From the NCBI RefSeq assembly GCF_027694345.1, contig NZ_JAQEVU010000003.1:186001-250000 (forward strand): a DNA stretch of 64,000 bases, written 5' to 3'. The stretch comes from Varibaculum timonense_A (GTDB lineage Bacteria; Actinomycetota; Actinomycetes; Actinomycetales; Actinomycetaceae). The notes beneath the pieces are model-generated. The model saw only the letters and a list, made by a program, of their open reading frames with translations. It did not search any database and was not told where the DNA came from. This document shows, piece after piece, positions 53,245 to 63,011 of this stretch. The translations under genes were made by a program, and so were the position numbers. Every line of letters begins with the position of its first letter. The stretch's first letter is position 1.

Positions 53245-53409
53245 GGTTTATATTTTAGACGAACAATTACAGTGAGGTACTCCACTAAAATCTTTTTGTC
53301 CATCAAATTGAGCATATTTTCCAGCTTCTTTAATAGAAAGTGAGCCAGAAAACCGCAGACTTGCTTAACCGAGCAACGGATCTGACTCTAAACTTCAAGG
53401 AAGAGGAAC

Positions 53410-54867
53410 ATGAGCGTTTCAAACCCGGTGGCAGAGCTGCCACCCGAAAAAGTTAAAAAAGCCCGACAAACTGCCACCATCATCGCCCTAATTGCCACCC
53501 TAGGGCCATTCTTTTACGGCTTCGAAGGAATGGTAATAAATGGAGCAATCAAAGCAGTTGCTGGAGATTTCAAACTAGGAACTATTGCCCAGGGTTTAGC
53601 TGGTTCAGCAGGCATTATCGGAGGTCTAATAGGTGCGGTATTCGCCGGAAGAATCTCCGACAGAATTGGACGCAAAAAAGCTCTACAACTAGTAGGCCCC
53701 TTCCTGCTATTTGAAGCTATTTTCGGTGCTTTCAGTCCTCTACTGGGAGTTCAGGGAGGATACTTTTTCTTAATCTTTTGTCGAGTGATTGGAGGAATCG
53801 GCTTCGGAGCAGCCACTACAGTAGCTCCCGGCTATGTGGCAGAGATTTCTCCCACCGAAATTCGAGGACGCTTAATCGGTTTCCGCCAATTAGCTATTAT
53901 TCTGGGGCTATTCCTAGCCGCTTGGATTAATAGCGCCATTTTAGCTATTGCCGGCGAACAAGGATCCCTCGCGGTAATGGCGTTCGGGCTAAAAGCCTGG
54001 CAGTGGATGTTTTTATGTCTACTGATACCGGCAATTGCATTCGTTATATTGACGGCACTAATCCCAGAATCCCCTCGCTTCTTAGTATCAGTAGGTAAAG
54101 ACGAACAAGCAGCTATTACCTTGGCTAAAGTATCTGCAGAAGCAGATCCGGAGGCAAAAATTGCCCAAATTCGGGCTTCTTTTGGACAAAGCGGAAATCG
54201 CAAGCTCACAATTAAAGAAATTATGTCCTCTAAATGGCGTCCTCTGGTTTTTGTCGCTATGGCAATTGCTGCTTTCCAACAGCTCACCGGAACAAATGGT
54301 ATCTTCTTCTACTCCAATAAGCTCTTTGAAACTGTAGGGTTTAGCGAAGAAATGGCATTCCAACAAACCACTCTCCTAACTTTCTTCAAAATCGTGGGGG
54401 TGCTTACCGGCATCTTCCTGGTTGACAAAGTGGGACGCAAACGAATGCTGATGATTGGCGGCACCATGATATTCGTTGCCTTAGGGCTAGTGGCTCTCGT
54501 ATTCACCATCGCCCCCACCGGCCCGGATGGGAGCGCCGATGTTGCTAGCCAACCTCTCCTAGGCTGGATAGCAGTGGGAGCCCTATGCCTTTTCCTCTTG
54601 GGATTCACTTCCTCTTGGGGTCCTATATTCTCAATATTGATGGGAGAAATGTTCCCCAACGAGATACGCGGAGGCGCAATGTCTCTAGCCAGCGGTGCAG
54701 ATTTCTTGGTCAACTTCCTAGTGGTTTTCTTCTTCCCCTTCCTAGTTGCCTGGTCACCGGCTGGCGTGTACTGGATTTTCTTTGTCTTCGGTGTGCTAGC
54801 CGTTATTTTCACCGGAAAATTTGTCCAAGAAACATCTGGAAAACAACTTGAGGAGATGGGAATCTAA
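53410..54867 (+). CDS. MFS sugar porter
   Basis: 485 residues, 12 membrane helices. The sugar-porter signatures are GRISDRIGRKKAL after helix 2, PESPRFLVS after helix 6 and VDKVGRKRMLMIGG in the second half. First gene of the sulfatase operon, AAGGAAGAGG ribosome site. It likely imports a sugar or sulfated sugar by proton symport; the substrate is inferred from the next genes. Confidence 0.92.
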   Translation: MSVSNPVAELPPEKVKKARQTATIIALIATLGPFFYGFEGMVINGAIKAVAGDFKLGTIAQGLAGSAGIIGGLIGAVFAGRISDRIGRKKALQLVGPFLLFEAIFGAFSPLLGVQGGYFFLIFCRVIGGIGFGAATTVAPGYVAEISPTEIRGRLIGFRQLAIILGLFLAAWINSAILAIAGEQGSLAVMAFGLKAWQWMFLCLLIPAIAFVILTALIPESPRFLVSVGKDEQAAITLAKVSAEADPEAKIAQIRASFGQSGNRKLTIKEIMSSKWRPLVFVAMAIAAFQQLTGTNGIFFYSNKLFETVGFSEEMAFQQTTLLTFFKIVGVLTGIFLVDKVGRKRMLMIGGTMIFVALGLVALVFTIAPTGPDGSADVASQPLLGWIAVGALCLFLLGFTSSWGPIFSILMGEMFPNEIRGGAMSLASGADFLVNFLVVFFFPFLVAWSPAGVYWIFFVFGVLAVIFTGKFVQETSGKQLEEMGI

Positions 54868-54868
54868 A

Positions 54869-56407
54869 ATGAGTACTTCCGACAATAGCACAGCTAAAAC
54901 GCGAGTTATCCCAGATAATGTACGTAATGTTCTGGTGCTAATGACCGATCAGCACCGAGTCGATACCATTGGGTGCCTAGGGAATCCCCATGCTAAAACT
55001 CCAAATATCGACCAATTAGGTGAAAACGGCTTTGCTTTCACAAACTGTTTCACCCCAACCGCGATTTGCACCCCCGCCAGAGCCTCCCTAATGACTGGAA
55101 AGCTTCCCCTAAAACACCAGGTACTTGCCAATCCGGAATGGAATATCGCCTACAACACAGACATTCCTTTAGATAGCTGGACTTATACACAAGAACTACG
55201 AAATCACGGCTACAACGTAGGTATAGTGGGCAAATACCACTGCGGATACAATCTGCCTGACAAATTCGGAGCCGATGACGACACTTATTGGGGAGCTGAA
55301 AACCCAGTTGCGAACGAAAAATATGTCGCCTGGCTCAAAGAGAATAATCTTCCCCCGGTGAAAGCCCATGATTTGTGGCGAGGAGAGCTACCAGGAGGCA
55401 GACCCGGACACATTATCGCCGCCCGCCTCGACCAACCTGAGGAAGCAACTTTTGAGCGTTTCTTGACCGACCGGGCAATAGAGAAACTACGCGAATACGC
55501 AAAAGACTGGAAACAAAGCGGTAAACCTTTCTGCTTGGACGTCCATTATTACGGCCCCCACTTACCCTATTTCTTACCAGATAAATGGTTCGACCTGATT
55601 GACCCAGACAACGTGGAGTTACCAGAAAACTTCGGGGACACCCTATTTGGTAAGCCGCCAATTCAACAAAATTATGCAACCTATTGGTCTACCTCAAGTT
55701 TCACCAACGAACAGTGGAAGAAACTAATCGCCGTATATTGGGGATATGTGGCCATGATTGATTACGAGATTGGCAGAATAATGCAGGTAGCCCGCGAACT
55801 CGGAGTACTAGATGATACTGCCTTGTTCTTTTGTGCTGATCACGGTGAATTTACCGGTTCGCACCGAATGAATGACAAAGGGCCAGCGATGTACGATGAC
55901 ATTTACAACGTTCCCTTTATCGCACATATTCCCGGGGTGTCCAAAGTAGGACGCAGCGAGAAGTTCATTTCGCTGATTGACTTACCGGCTACCGTCATGG
56001 AAATAGCAGGACTTCCAGAAAACCTAGTCGAGGACGGACGTTCAATTGTGGACTTAACCCGAGGAAATGAAGTTCCCAACTGGCGCGAAAACATCGTGTG
56101 TGAGTTCCATGGGCACCATTTCCCGCTACAACAAAGAATGCTGCGCACTAAAGATTTCAAACTGGTAATGAATCATGAATCTATCAACGAGTTGTACGAT
56201 CTACGAGTAGATCCAGCAGAAATGAATAATGTCTATACCGTGCCAGTTTACGACGAAATCCGCAAAGAATTAGCCACTGAACTGTATAAACAACTACGAG
56301 AACGTGGCGACCATTCTTTCGCAAAATGGATGGCAGCAATGACCGATTTCGACATTCCCTTGGTCAACACCGCCCGGTCTGACCTTGACGAAGTACTCAC
56401 TGACTAA
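54869..56407 (+). CDS. Cys-type sulfatase
   Basis: 512 residues from ATG 54869, 1 bp after the porter stop. VLVLMTDQHRVDTIGCLG binds the metal, and ICTPARASLMTGKLP holds the maturation motif C-T-P-A-R, with Cys67 to become formylglycine. Later metal ligands are FCADHGEFTGSHRM. No signal peptide, so it is cytoplasmic and would act on imported sulfated sugar. Family alkaline-phosphatase fold; substrate unknown. Confidence 0.93.
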   Translation: MSTSDNSTAKTRVIPDNVRNVLVLMTDQHRVDTIGCLGNPHAKTPNIDQLGENGFAFTNCFTPTAICTPARASLMTGKLPLKHQVLANPEWNIAYNTDIPLDSWTYTQELRNHGYNVGIVGKYHCGYNLPDKFGADDDTYWGAENPVANEKYVAWLKENNLPPVKAHDLWRGELPGGRPGHIIAARLDQPEEATFERFLTDRAIEKLREYAKDWKQSGKPFCLDVHYYGPHLPYFLPDKWFDLIDPDNVELPENFGDTLFGKPPIQQNYATYWSTSSFTNEQWKKLIAVYWGYVAMIDYEIGRIMQVARELGVLDDTALFFCADHGEFTGSHRMNDKGPAMYDDIYNVPFIAHIPGVSKVGRSEKFISLIDLPATVMEIAGLPENLVEDGRSIVDLTRGNEVPNWRENIVCEFHGHHFPLQQRMLRTKDFKLVMNHESINELYDLRVDPAEMNNVYTVPVYDEIRKELATELYKQLRERGDHSFAKWMAAMTDFDIPLVNTARSDLDEVLTD

Positions 56408-56438
56408 TAGTAGATAAATACACTAGAAAGGAGCCTGG

Positions 56439-57569
56439 ATGAGAACGCGGCTAAGCGATCCGTTTGAATTAGAAAACCGAATCGTCAAGCACCTAAGCCA
56501 AGCACCCACTTCTCGCAGGGAGCTAGCTAGAGCGTTAAAAGTATCGCGACCAACCCTAAGCCGCGCTCTCACCAGGCTCTTTGACACTAATAGTATTGCC
56601 AGCGTTACCGGAGTAACAGAGGACGAAACACCTTTACGTCCTCGCGGCCGCCCAAGTGAGACCCTATATTTACGAGAAAAAACCGGCCACGCAATCGGGA
56701 TCAACATTGCCCGCAATAACGCCACTGCGCTCATTATGGATCGCGCCGGAAATGTGCTCGATAAATCTAGTAAAGATTACTGCTCTTTTTCTGACTGGAC
56801 CGAACCTCTAGCCAGTATCTGTCAGTTAATCAGCGATAACGCAAAACTAAAAGAACTCGACTTAACTTCTTTGTCTGGAGTGGGAGTAGGTATTCCCGAA
56901 CCCATCTCACCTCACCTAACCAACAGCGTAGAACAAACAGTATCCAAATTTTGGCAATGCCTGACAGTAACTAAAAACGTAGTAGAAATGTCTGGGCTAG
57001 GGGAATCGCGATCAACACAACCTGACCAAGGAGACAGGCAACTATATATACGTATATCTGGCGGAGTCAGCTGCTGCTTTACGGTAGATAATGCTACTAC
57101 CGGTTCGCCAGTAATCGTAGGTGAACTGGGACATCTTCCTGCCGCGGGGCAAGACTTACGCTGCTATTGTGGACGCACCGGATGCCTCGAACAGTTCACT
57201 AGCGTACCCGCCCTGTGCAGCTTAGCTAAAGTTAGCAACCTTACCGAGTTCGCTCAAAAAGCCCAGGCAGGCGACCTCGAAACCGTAGATATTCTTCAGC
57301 GCGCACTATCCTATCTTGCTCAAGGAATTGAATATGCAGCCCTCTTGTATAATCCGAAAACCATCGTTCTAGGGGGAGAACTCATAGACACCTTCCCGGC
57401 TCTGTCGAAGCAAATAGCAGCAGCAGTAGCTCCCCGCCTATTTCATAATCCCAAAATAGTAACCGCCAAGCTCGCTGATAGTGACGTTGCCTTAGGGGCA
57501 GTGGCAGCGGTTTATAACGAGTTGGCTGTAAGAAGACGAGAAGAGTCAATAGGTAAAATCTATGAGTAA
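56439..57569 (+). CDS. ROK-family transcriptional regulator
   Basis: 376 residues. N-terminal winged helix (SRRELARALKVSRPTLSRALTRLF), a sugar-kinase-like ROK domain, and the zinc motif GHLPAAGQDLRCYCGRTGCLEQ. ROK repressors respond to sugars or sugar phosphates, so it probably controls this operon. AAAGGAG precedes the ATG; it overlaps the next gene by 8 bp. Confidence 0.92.
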   Translation: MRTRLSDPFELENRIVKHLSQAPTSRRELARALKVSRPTLSRALTRLFDTNSIASVTGVTEDETPLRPRGRPSETLYLREKTGHAIGINIARNNATALIMDRAGNVLDKSSKDYCSFSDWTEPLASICQLISDNAKLKELDLTSLSGVGVGIPEPISPHLTNSVEQTVSKFWQCLTVTKNVVEMSGLGESRSTQPDQGDRQLYIRISGGVSCCFTVDNATTGSPVIVGELGHLPAAGQDLRCYCGRTGCLEQFTSVPALCSLAKVSNLTEFAQKAQAGDLETVDILQRALSYLAQGIEYAALLYNPKTIVLGGELIDTFPALSKQIAAAVAPRLFHNPKIVTAKLADSDVALGAVAAVYNELAVRRREESIGKIYE

Positions 57570-58926
57570 CCCTCAGACACTTTCAAACCGGCAACTACCA
57601 TTTGCAGTAGTGACCAAACCGACCGGAGCTGCCTGTAACCTGGACTGTAAGTATTGTTTTTTCCTTTCTAAAGAGCTGCTGTACAACGCACGGCAGCAAA
57701 CAATGAGCGAAGCGACTCTCGAACTGTATATTCAGCGTTTCCTGCAAGCCCAGCCTGATGGAAACGTAACTATGCTTTGGCAAGGCGGAGAACCTACGTT
57801 ACGGGGTCTAGATTTTTATAAATTAGCTCTAGAACTTTGTGACAAATATCGACGCCCTGGGCAAGTAGTTAAACACGCCCTGCAAACCAATGGCACTCTG
57901 ATAAATGCCGAATGGGCAAGGTTTTTGTTCGATAACGATTTCCTGGTGGGAATCTCCATTGACGGACCAGAACAATATCATGACACCTATCGAGTCAACC
58001 GAGCTGGTCGCCCCACCCAAAATATGGTGTTAAAAGGCTGGGAACACCTCCAGAACTACGGAGTCAAATGCAATATTTTATGCACTATACATCACGCTAA
58101 CCAAGACCATGGCCAGGAAGTTTACCAGTATTTTCGTGATTCTTTAGGGGCAGATTTTATTCAATTCATCCCCATAGTTGAAAGAGTTAATGACAAAGAT
58201 TTAGCCCAGGCAGAAGCCGGTTGGAGATCAAGAAAAGACAGTAATCTATCAAACGAAAAGGTAGGGATACTATATAGGCAGCAAGGTCAGGCGGTTACCT
58301 CTCGTAGTGTAGAGCCAGAAAGATACGGAGTGTTTCTGCTGGAGGTATTCAACGAATGGCTACGTCACGATGTGGGAAAAGTATTCGTCCAAGATTTTGA
58401 CGCAGCTCTCGCCGCAATGTTCGGGCAAATAAGCAACTGCGTACATGCTCCAAGTTGTGGAAACAACTTCGCCCTGGAGTTTAACGCCGATGTTTATGCC
58501 TGTGACCATTGGGTAGAACCAGATTGGAAACTGGGAAACCTGCGCGATAAAGACTTTTTCAACCTAGCTAATACCGAACGCGCTAAAGAATTCGCTAAGA
58601 AAAAGAGCCAGCTAAGTCAAAAATGCCTACACTGTCCATACCTGCGACTTTGTTATGGGGGCTGTCCTAAAGATCGCTTTATCACCTCAGACAGTAAACG
58701 CCTATCACCGCCAGAAGCAGTCAAATCGGCCACGACTAGACGAAATCCGTACCAACTGGAGGACTCCACACCTTTGGATCCGCCTCAAAACTATTTATGT
58801 CCTGGTTATCACTATTTCTATCGCAATATTTTCCCTACCTTGCAGCAGATGGCTGCGCTAGTAGCTAGCGGTAGACCAGCAGCAGATATTATGAAAGAAG
58901 CATTGATTAAAGGAAGAAGACAATGA
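57562..58926 (+). CDS. anaerobic sulfatase-maturating enzyme (radical SAM, SPASM)
   Basis: 454 residues. The radical-SAM cluster motif CNLDCKYC uses Cys25, 29 and 32. Next come WQGGEPTL and the SPASM region with Cys in CVHAPSCGNNFALEFNADVYACDHW and CLHCPYLRLCYGGCPKDRF for two auxiliary clusters. It oxidises the sulfatase active-site Cys to formylglycine without oxygen. Position two genes after a Cys-type sulfatase matches that function. Confidence 0.95.
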   Translation: MSNPQTLSNRQLPFAVVTKPTGAACNLDCKYCFFLSKELLYNARQQTMSEATLELYIQRFLQAQPDGNVTMLWQGGEPTLRGLDFYKLALELCDKYRRPGQVVKHALQTNGTLINAEWARFLFDNDFLVGISIDGPEQYHDTYRVNRAGRPTQNMVLKGWEHLQNYGVKCNILCTIHHANQDHGQEVYQYFRDSLGADFIQFIPIVERVNDKDLAQAEAGWRSRKDSNLSNEKVGILYRQQGQAVTSRSVEPERYGVFLLEVFNEWLRHDVGKVFVQDFDAALAAMFGQISNCVHAPSCGNNFALEFNADVYACDHWVEPDWKLGNLRDKDFFNLANTERAKEFAKKKSQLSQKCLHCPYLRLCYGGCPKDRFITSDSKRLSPPEAVKSATTRRNPYQLEDSTPLDPPQNYLCPGYHYFYRNIFPTLQQMAALVASGRPAADIMKEALIKGRRQ

Positions 58927-59783
58927 GCCTACTTTTGCCGGCAGTAATTGGAATCTGCGTAGGCGTAATCGTCGGTCTACTTGGGGCAGGAGGGGGAATC
59001 CTCTCGGTTCCCATACTGGTCTATCTATTGGGACAGTCTCCCCATAATGCCGCCGCTGGTTCGCTACTAATCGTGGGCGCGACCTCCCTAATAGCCCTGA
59101 TAGGCAGACGTAAAGAAGTGCATTGGAAACAAGGGGCAGTATTTGGGGTGCTTTCAATTACCGGCTCTTTTTTAGGGTCGTTCCTAAACTCTCTGGTCTC
59201 AGCGAAGCTATTAATGTATCTGTTTTCTGCCCTGCTGCTAATAGTTGCCGGATTAATGTTTCACAAGGCAGCTAAAGAAAAAAATGAGGCCGGTGGGAAT
59301 GTGACCGGTGGGAAACCACAAATGAGGTCCCCCAATACGGATGGGAATCAGCAAGTTTGTAATAAAACTTCCCAGGGAAATGAAAACTCCCCCAGCTCCA
59401 AGTCTCGCCTACATCACTGGATAACTATTATTATTTCAGCCGCTCTTATCGGGGTATTAACCGGATTCTTTGGGGTAGGCGGAGGATTTGCGGTAGTACC
59501 CGCCCTCACTTTGATAATGCATTTCGACATGAAAGAGGCATCGGCTACTTCCCTATTGGTGATGGTGATTGCTGCAATGGCAGGATTAGCTGCCAGAATG
59601 GGCACCGCTATCCAGATTGATTACCTGAGCGTACTGCCGTTCGCCCTCGCCTCAATGATTGGAGGTCCGATTGGCGCTAGCTTAACCCGCAAAGCCAAAT
59701 CCACTACTTTGACATTCCTGTTTGCCATATTGCTGCTGCTAGTAGCTGTTTATATGCTGAGCGCCACGTTATTAGGGGCGTAA
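58923..59783 (+). CDS. TSUP (TauE/SafE) family permease
   Basis: 286 residues with about eight helices in two halves that each begin with a Gly-rich motif (GVIVGLLGAGGGILSVPILV; LTGFFGVGGGFAVVPAL). A polar loop (about 118-160) separates them. The family exports sulfite, sulfoacetate or related anions; in this operon it may export sulfate/sulfite released by the sulfatase. Overlaps anSME by 4 bp. Confidence 0.9.
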   Translation: MSLLLPAVIGICVGVIVGLLGAGGGILSVPILVYLLGQSPHNAAAGSLLIVGATSLIALIGRRKEVHWKQGAVFGVLSITGSFLGSFLNSLVSAKLLMYLFSALLLIVAGLMFHKAAKEKNEAGGNVTGGKPQMRSPNTDGNQQVCNKTSQGNENSPSSKSRLHHWITIIISAALIGVLTGFFGVGGGFAVVPALTLIMHFDMKEASATSLLVMVIAAMAGLAARMGTAIQIDYLSVLPFALASMIGGPIGASLTRKAKSTTLTFLFAILLLLVAVYMLSATLLGA

Positions 59784-59835
59784 AATTTGCCAGGATTTCA
59801 ATTGGTTATTTGCATTTTGTCGTGACATATTTCTC

Positions 59836-59864
59836 TTGACTAAAAATCGGTTTATAGAAATAAT
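59836..59864 (+). promoter_or_regulatory. likely tmRNA promoter
   Basis: TTGACT (59836-59841) and AATAAT (59859-59864) are 17 bp apart, 60 bp upstream of the mature tmRNA 5' end. No other gene starts here. Confidence 0.55.
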
Positions 59865-59923
59865 GGTCAGAGCATTCACACTGGGTGTTTACCAAGTGAA
59901 GTTGGGTGTTTATTAATTTAATA

Positions 59924-60299
59924 GGGGTCGATCGGTTTCGACAACGGATACTGATTGTAGGGAAGCGTGCCGAGAATGTGAGGTCATCTCGTTAACGTTC
60001 TTCACGAAAAAATAAGTGCTAAACATAACCGCACTGACTTCGCTCTGGCTGCCTAAGCGCCGAGCCTTTAAAAGTCCGTCAGCTCCGGGGGTGCTTCTAC
60101 CTCGGTTCCTGGCGTTGTTTAAGAAGCCACTGGTTGTCACCTTGGTTACTGAGGCGACAGCGACTTTTTAGTAACTGAGCCTGTCAGCCACTTGTTTGCA
60201 GGTAAGGCTGGGACTGAGAAATACGCTATGCAAACTGCGCACGGAGAATACTACTGCTGGATTCGTTGGACCGGGGTTCGATTCCCCGCGGCTCCACCA
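59924..60299 (+). ncRNA. ssrA: tmRNA (SsrA)
   Basis: 376 nt. The 5' end GGGGTCGATCGGTTTCGAC and the 3' end (T arm GGTTCGATTCC, then CGGCTCCACCA) pair to form the tRNA-like acceptor. The tag frame is 60018-60056: Ala-resume codon, peptide AKHNRTDFALAA, then TAA. The typical ALAA end directs trapped proteins to ClpXP. The RNA rescues stalled ribosomes. Confidence 0.97.
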
Positions 60300-60301
60300 C
60301 T

Positions 60302-60340
60302 AGGACGCTCATTTTGATACAAAGTGGGCGTCCTATTTTT
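60302..60340 (+). terminator. tmRNA terminator
   Basis: Stem AGGACGC (60302-60308) with GCGTCCT (60328-60334), followed by ATTTTTCT. Begins 3 bp after the tmRNA 3' end. Confidence 0.85.
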
Positions 60341-61009
60341 CTGCCCTCGGGTGGGTGAAATGTCTTGTCAGGGCGTTATTGACGGTTTACTCGATGGTTC
60401 GTGGTGCTTGGGTTTGGGGTAGTATAGGGCCCGCAAAGTCTGGTTTTGGGGTGCTGGTGTGACTGCTCGGCATAGCCGCTAAATTGTTTGGCTTCCGCTA
60501 AAAAGTATGGCTTGGCGCTAGAAGATGTCCCCGATAAATTGACCGGTTGGCTTCGGTTCAGATACTAAATAAGCAAAATCCTGGTTAATGCCCAAAAGGG
60601 GGTGCGGATTATTTTTCGGGCGTGTCGTGGGTTAGTGGGAGCGTCCTGCCGAGCCTTTGCGGTTGTGTAGTGATCCGTCTCGGTCGCTGGTGTTATACTA
60701 GTAACGATTACGTAGGTTGTACGCATATTTCCATAGACGCACTGACTCGGTGTAGTGCTGGTTGTTGCTCGAAATATTGAGGAGCTTGCATCGGGTTTGT
60801 ACGCCTATAACGGAGAGCATCTGAGACTGTTGGAAAAACTTCCTGTTGACTCTCCCCGTCGTGAAGAATGGTTTTTGCAAGTCAGGTTAAACCGCTTCAC
60901 ACTTTTATCTTTCCCATCCACAACAAGTTTGACAGCGATTCAATGATTAGTTCGCCACGATATTGTACGCAGACTTAGGCGATGCATAGCCTATATTGGT
61001 TTATTCCTC
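60341..61009. other. gene-poor stretch after tmRNA, with a possible gene fragment
   Basis: No intact gene. A plus-strand frame (60755-60946) contains ARNIEELASGLYAYNGEHL, which faintly recalls the 'RNVEGLPAGLYRYD' stretch of SagB-type dehydrogenases. It has stop codons directly upstream and no ribosome site, so it may be decayed DNA. Bases beside tmRNA are a common insertion site, and the genes to the right look acquired. Confidence 0.35.
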
Positions 61010-61819
61010 TTATCTCTCCTTTATTAGTTTCAGCGAAAATAGAAAGGGTACACTCTCAGACCATCGCGGATGGTGATAATAATAGTCATCTCCAACAATC
61101 ATCTCGGGAACTGACCGATAGTGCGAGAATGGGTACTCTAACAGTTCAATTACCCGAAACCCAGCTATACTCGCTGCGGATAGAATTTCACTAAGCGCGT
61201 GTGGCCATTTGGTCTGAGCGTTCTGAATAATCAAATCAGAATCACCAGAGTACGACTTTTCATTCCTAGTGATATAGGGACCGGCTGTCTGCCAATATGG
61301 CGCAGACACAGGCGGATACTCGCTAGCCTCTCCGCTATCGAAAGTAGCAGCATACGGGTGCTCATCAATCAGCACTAGCTCTCCTCCGGGCATTAGATAG
61401 GTAGCTGCGCTTTTAAACCATATTTCAACATCGGGAACCCAAACCAACACGCCGTAAGACGCATAGTAGATATCGAAGGTACCGGCTATAGTGGGGTCGG
61501 CAGGTTCACTGCTATCTGCAACCAAGAACTTGCAACCTTGAACGCCTGCTAGATCAGCTATTCGTCGAGCGTGCTGTACTGCGGTTGGAGAGTAGTCAAT
61601 CCCTGTTACAAGAAAACCAAACCGAGCCAAAGAGATTGTGTCGAGACCTATGTGGCAATGTGAGTGCAATAATCGTCGCCCCTCGGGATTAGCTAACATT
61701 TCAAGCTCTATCTCCCGTAGCGTGTTGCCTCCCTTAATCACCTCTTCTACCGGATAATAATCACCACGACTGTGGATTTCGGCTAACTCAGACCAATACT
61801 TCAAATTCTGCGTCATCAT
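61010..61819 (-). CDS. class I SAM-dependent methyltransferase
   Basis: 269 residues. The SAM loop region reads RRLLHSHCHIGLDTISLARFGFLVTGIDYSPTAVQHAR, a variant of motif I with HCHIGLDT, and VPDVEIWFKSAATYLMPGGELVLIDEHP is the motif III region. Long C-terminal part with several Tyr. A GGAGGA site abuts the double ATG, so translation probably begins at the second ATG (61816). Last gene of the minus-strand accessory operon. Substrate unknown. Confidence 0.85.
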   Translation of the reverse strand: MMTQNLKYWSELAEIHSRGDYYPVEEVIKGGNTLREIELEMLANPEGRRLLHSHCHIGLDTISLARFGFLVTGIDYSPTAVQHARRIADLAGVQGCKFLVADSSEPADPTIAGTFDIYYASYGVLVWVPDVEIWFKSAATYLMPGGELVLIDEHPYAATFDSGEASEYPPVSAPYWQTAGPYITRNEKSYSGDSDLIIQNAQTKWPHALSEILSAASIAGFRVIELLEYPFSHYRSVPEMIVGDDYYYHHPRWSESVPFLFSLKLIKER

Positions 61820-61862
61820 TCCTCCGAAACTAGATAACTATGCCATGCACAATCGTGTCTCC

Positions 61863-63011
61863 TCAGGTACGCTCAACCAAAAAACAAATAGTTATTAATG
61901 CCGTAAGCATAAGCACAAGCACTATCACGCTGGAAACAGAGCCTAGGAAGGCTCCAACAGCTGCAATCAGTAAGCCTGAAATTACCCGCGAAATCGCAGA
62001 TACCAAGCTGAAAGCTGTGACTTCTACGTCACCCCGAACAGCCTGAGTGACTTGATATGTCGCACGGCTACGCATCGCGGTTGACACGATGACAAGCAGG
62101 CAAATCGCAAGCACAGCCAAGAAGAGTCGGGGAACACCGTCAGTAACAAACACCATCATACTCAGCAATGGCATTACAGCGATAGCAGTCGGGATGACCC
62201 AGCGTCGAACCGCCATCTCTTCCAGAGCACCCCCCATCGACATCGATACCATGACGATAAGCGAGATCAACACCAGAAGAACGTTATTCTCGGATGGAAT
62301 CCCGAACATCACGACAATCGGCTGCCAAAACTGAAGTAAAACATCGAACACAAGAGTCGGAGTAGTAAAAGCTATCCACAAACCAATTGGCACAAATCGA
62401 ACGCTAAGGAAGATACGCCTCAACTCGCACTCTTCCCCTGAAGAAAAATAAGTAGGAACCGCCAGAGAATCCCGGCGACTTCTCCCAATATCACCCCAAA
62501 GCAGCAAAAACAACAATGCCTGTATTACGGCAGCTAGAATCCACGCAGCCTGACGAGAAACTACAGTTGCAAAGAGTGCGCCAAAGACAGACGCTACTGC
62601 AATCCAGAGCGACTGATTTTTACCGAAGTTCGCCAACGGATTTTTGGCTTTGTGAGTATCGCGTAGCAATATCTCGAATGAGCCGCTGAATAGTGACAGC
62701 GAGACAGCGTTAAGTAATTCAGCAACAATCAACGTAGCCAGATTATCAACTAACACCATAACACCAAGCCAGGAGGCAGAAGCAAATACGGATATAAGGA
62801 GCGACAGACGCGGTCCAAAACGATCAGCTAAGACCCCACAGGGAACCTCAAGAACAAGTAAAGCTAGGAGCTGAACTAAACGCGCACTACTGACGTCTGA
62901 TAGACTCAGACCTTTGTTCAAAAGGTAGATAAAAGAGAAGCTGCTAGGTATTAGTCTGGCAGCAGAGAATACCAGACCAGTACGGTAGGGCGTCAAATGC
63001 AAGGGAATCAT
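61863..63011 (-). CDS. MFS transporter
   Basis: 382 residues, 12 helices, starting LHLTPYRTGLVFSAARLIPSSFSFIYLLNKG, with DVSSARLVQLLALLVLEVPCGVLADRFG as the loop 2-3 signature. This is the drug/metabolite efflux type. ATG 63009-63011 overlaps the stop of the deaminase-like gene (ATGA) and has GGATGG before it; the frame extends to 63047 without a better start. It may export the product of this cluster. Confidence 0.88.
   Translation of the reverse strand: MIPLHLTPYRTGLVFSAARLIPSSFSFIYLLNKGLSLSDVSSARLVQLLALLVLEVPCGVLADRFGPRLSLLISVFASASWLGVMVLVDNLATLIVAELLNAVSLSLFSGSFEILLRDTHKAKNPLANFGKNQSLWIAVASVFGALFATVVSRQAAWILAAVIQALLFLLLWGDIGRSRRDSLAVPTYFSSGEECELRRIFLSVRFVPIGLWIAFTTPTLVFDVLLQFWQPIVVMFGIPSENNVLLVLISLIVMVSMSMGGALEEMAVRRWVIPTAIAVMPLLSMMVFVTDGVPRLFLAVLAICLLVIVSTAMRSRATYQVTQAVRGDVEVTAFSLVSAISRVISGLLIAAVGAFLGSVSSVIVLVLMLTALITICFLVERT

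Noticed and set aside
60755..60946. 63-codon plus-strand ORF after tmRNA as an intact gene
   Set aside because: Start is a mid-sequence GTG without a ribosome site and the similarity to SagB is faint and truncated; noted only as a possible fragment.
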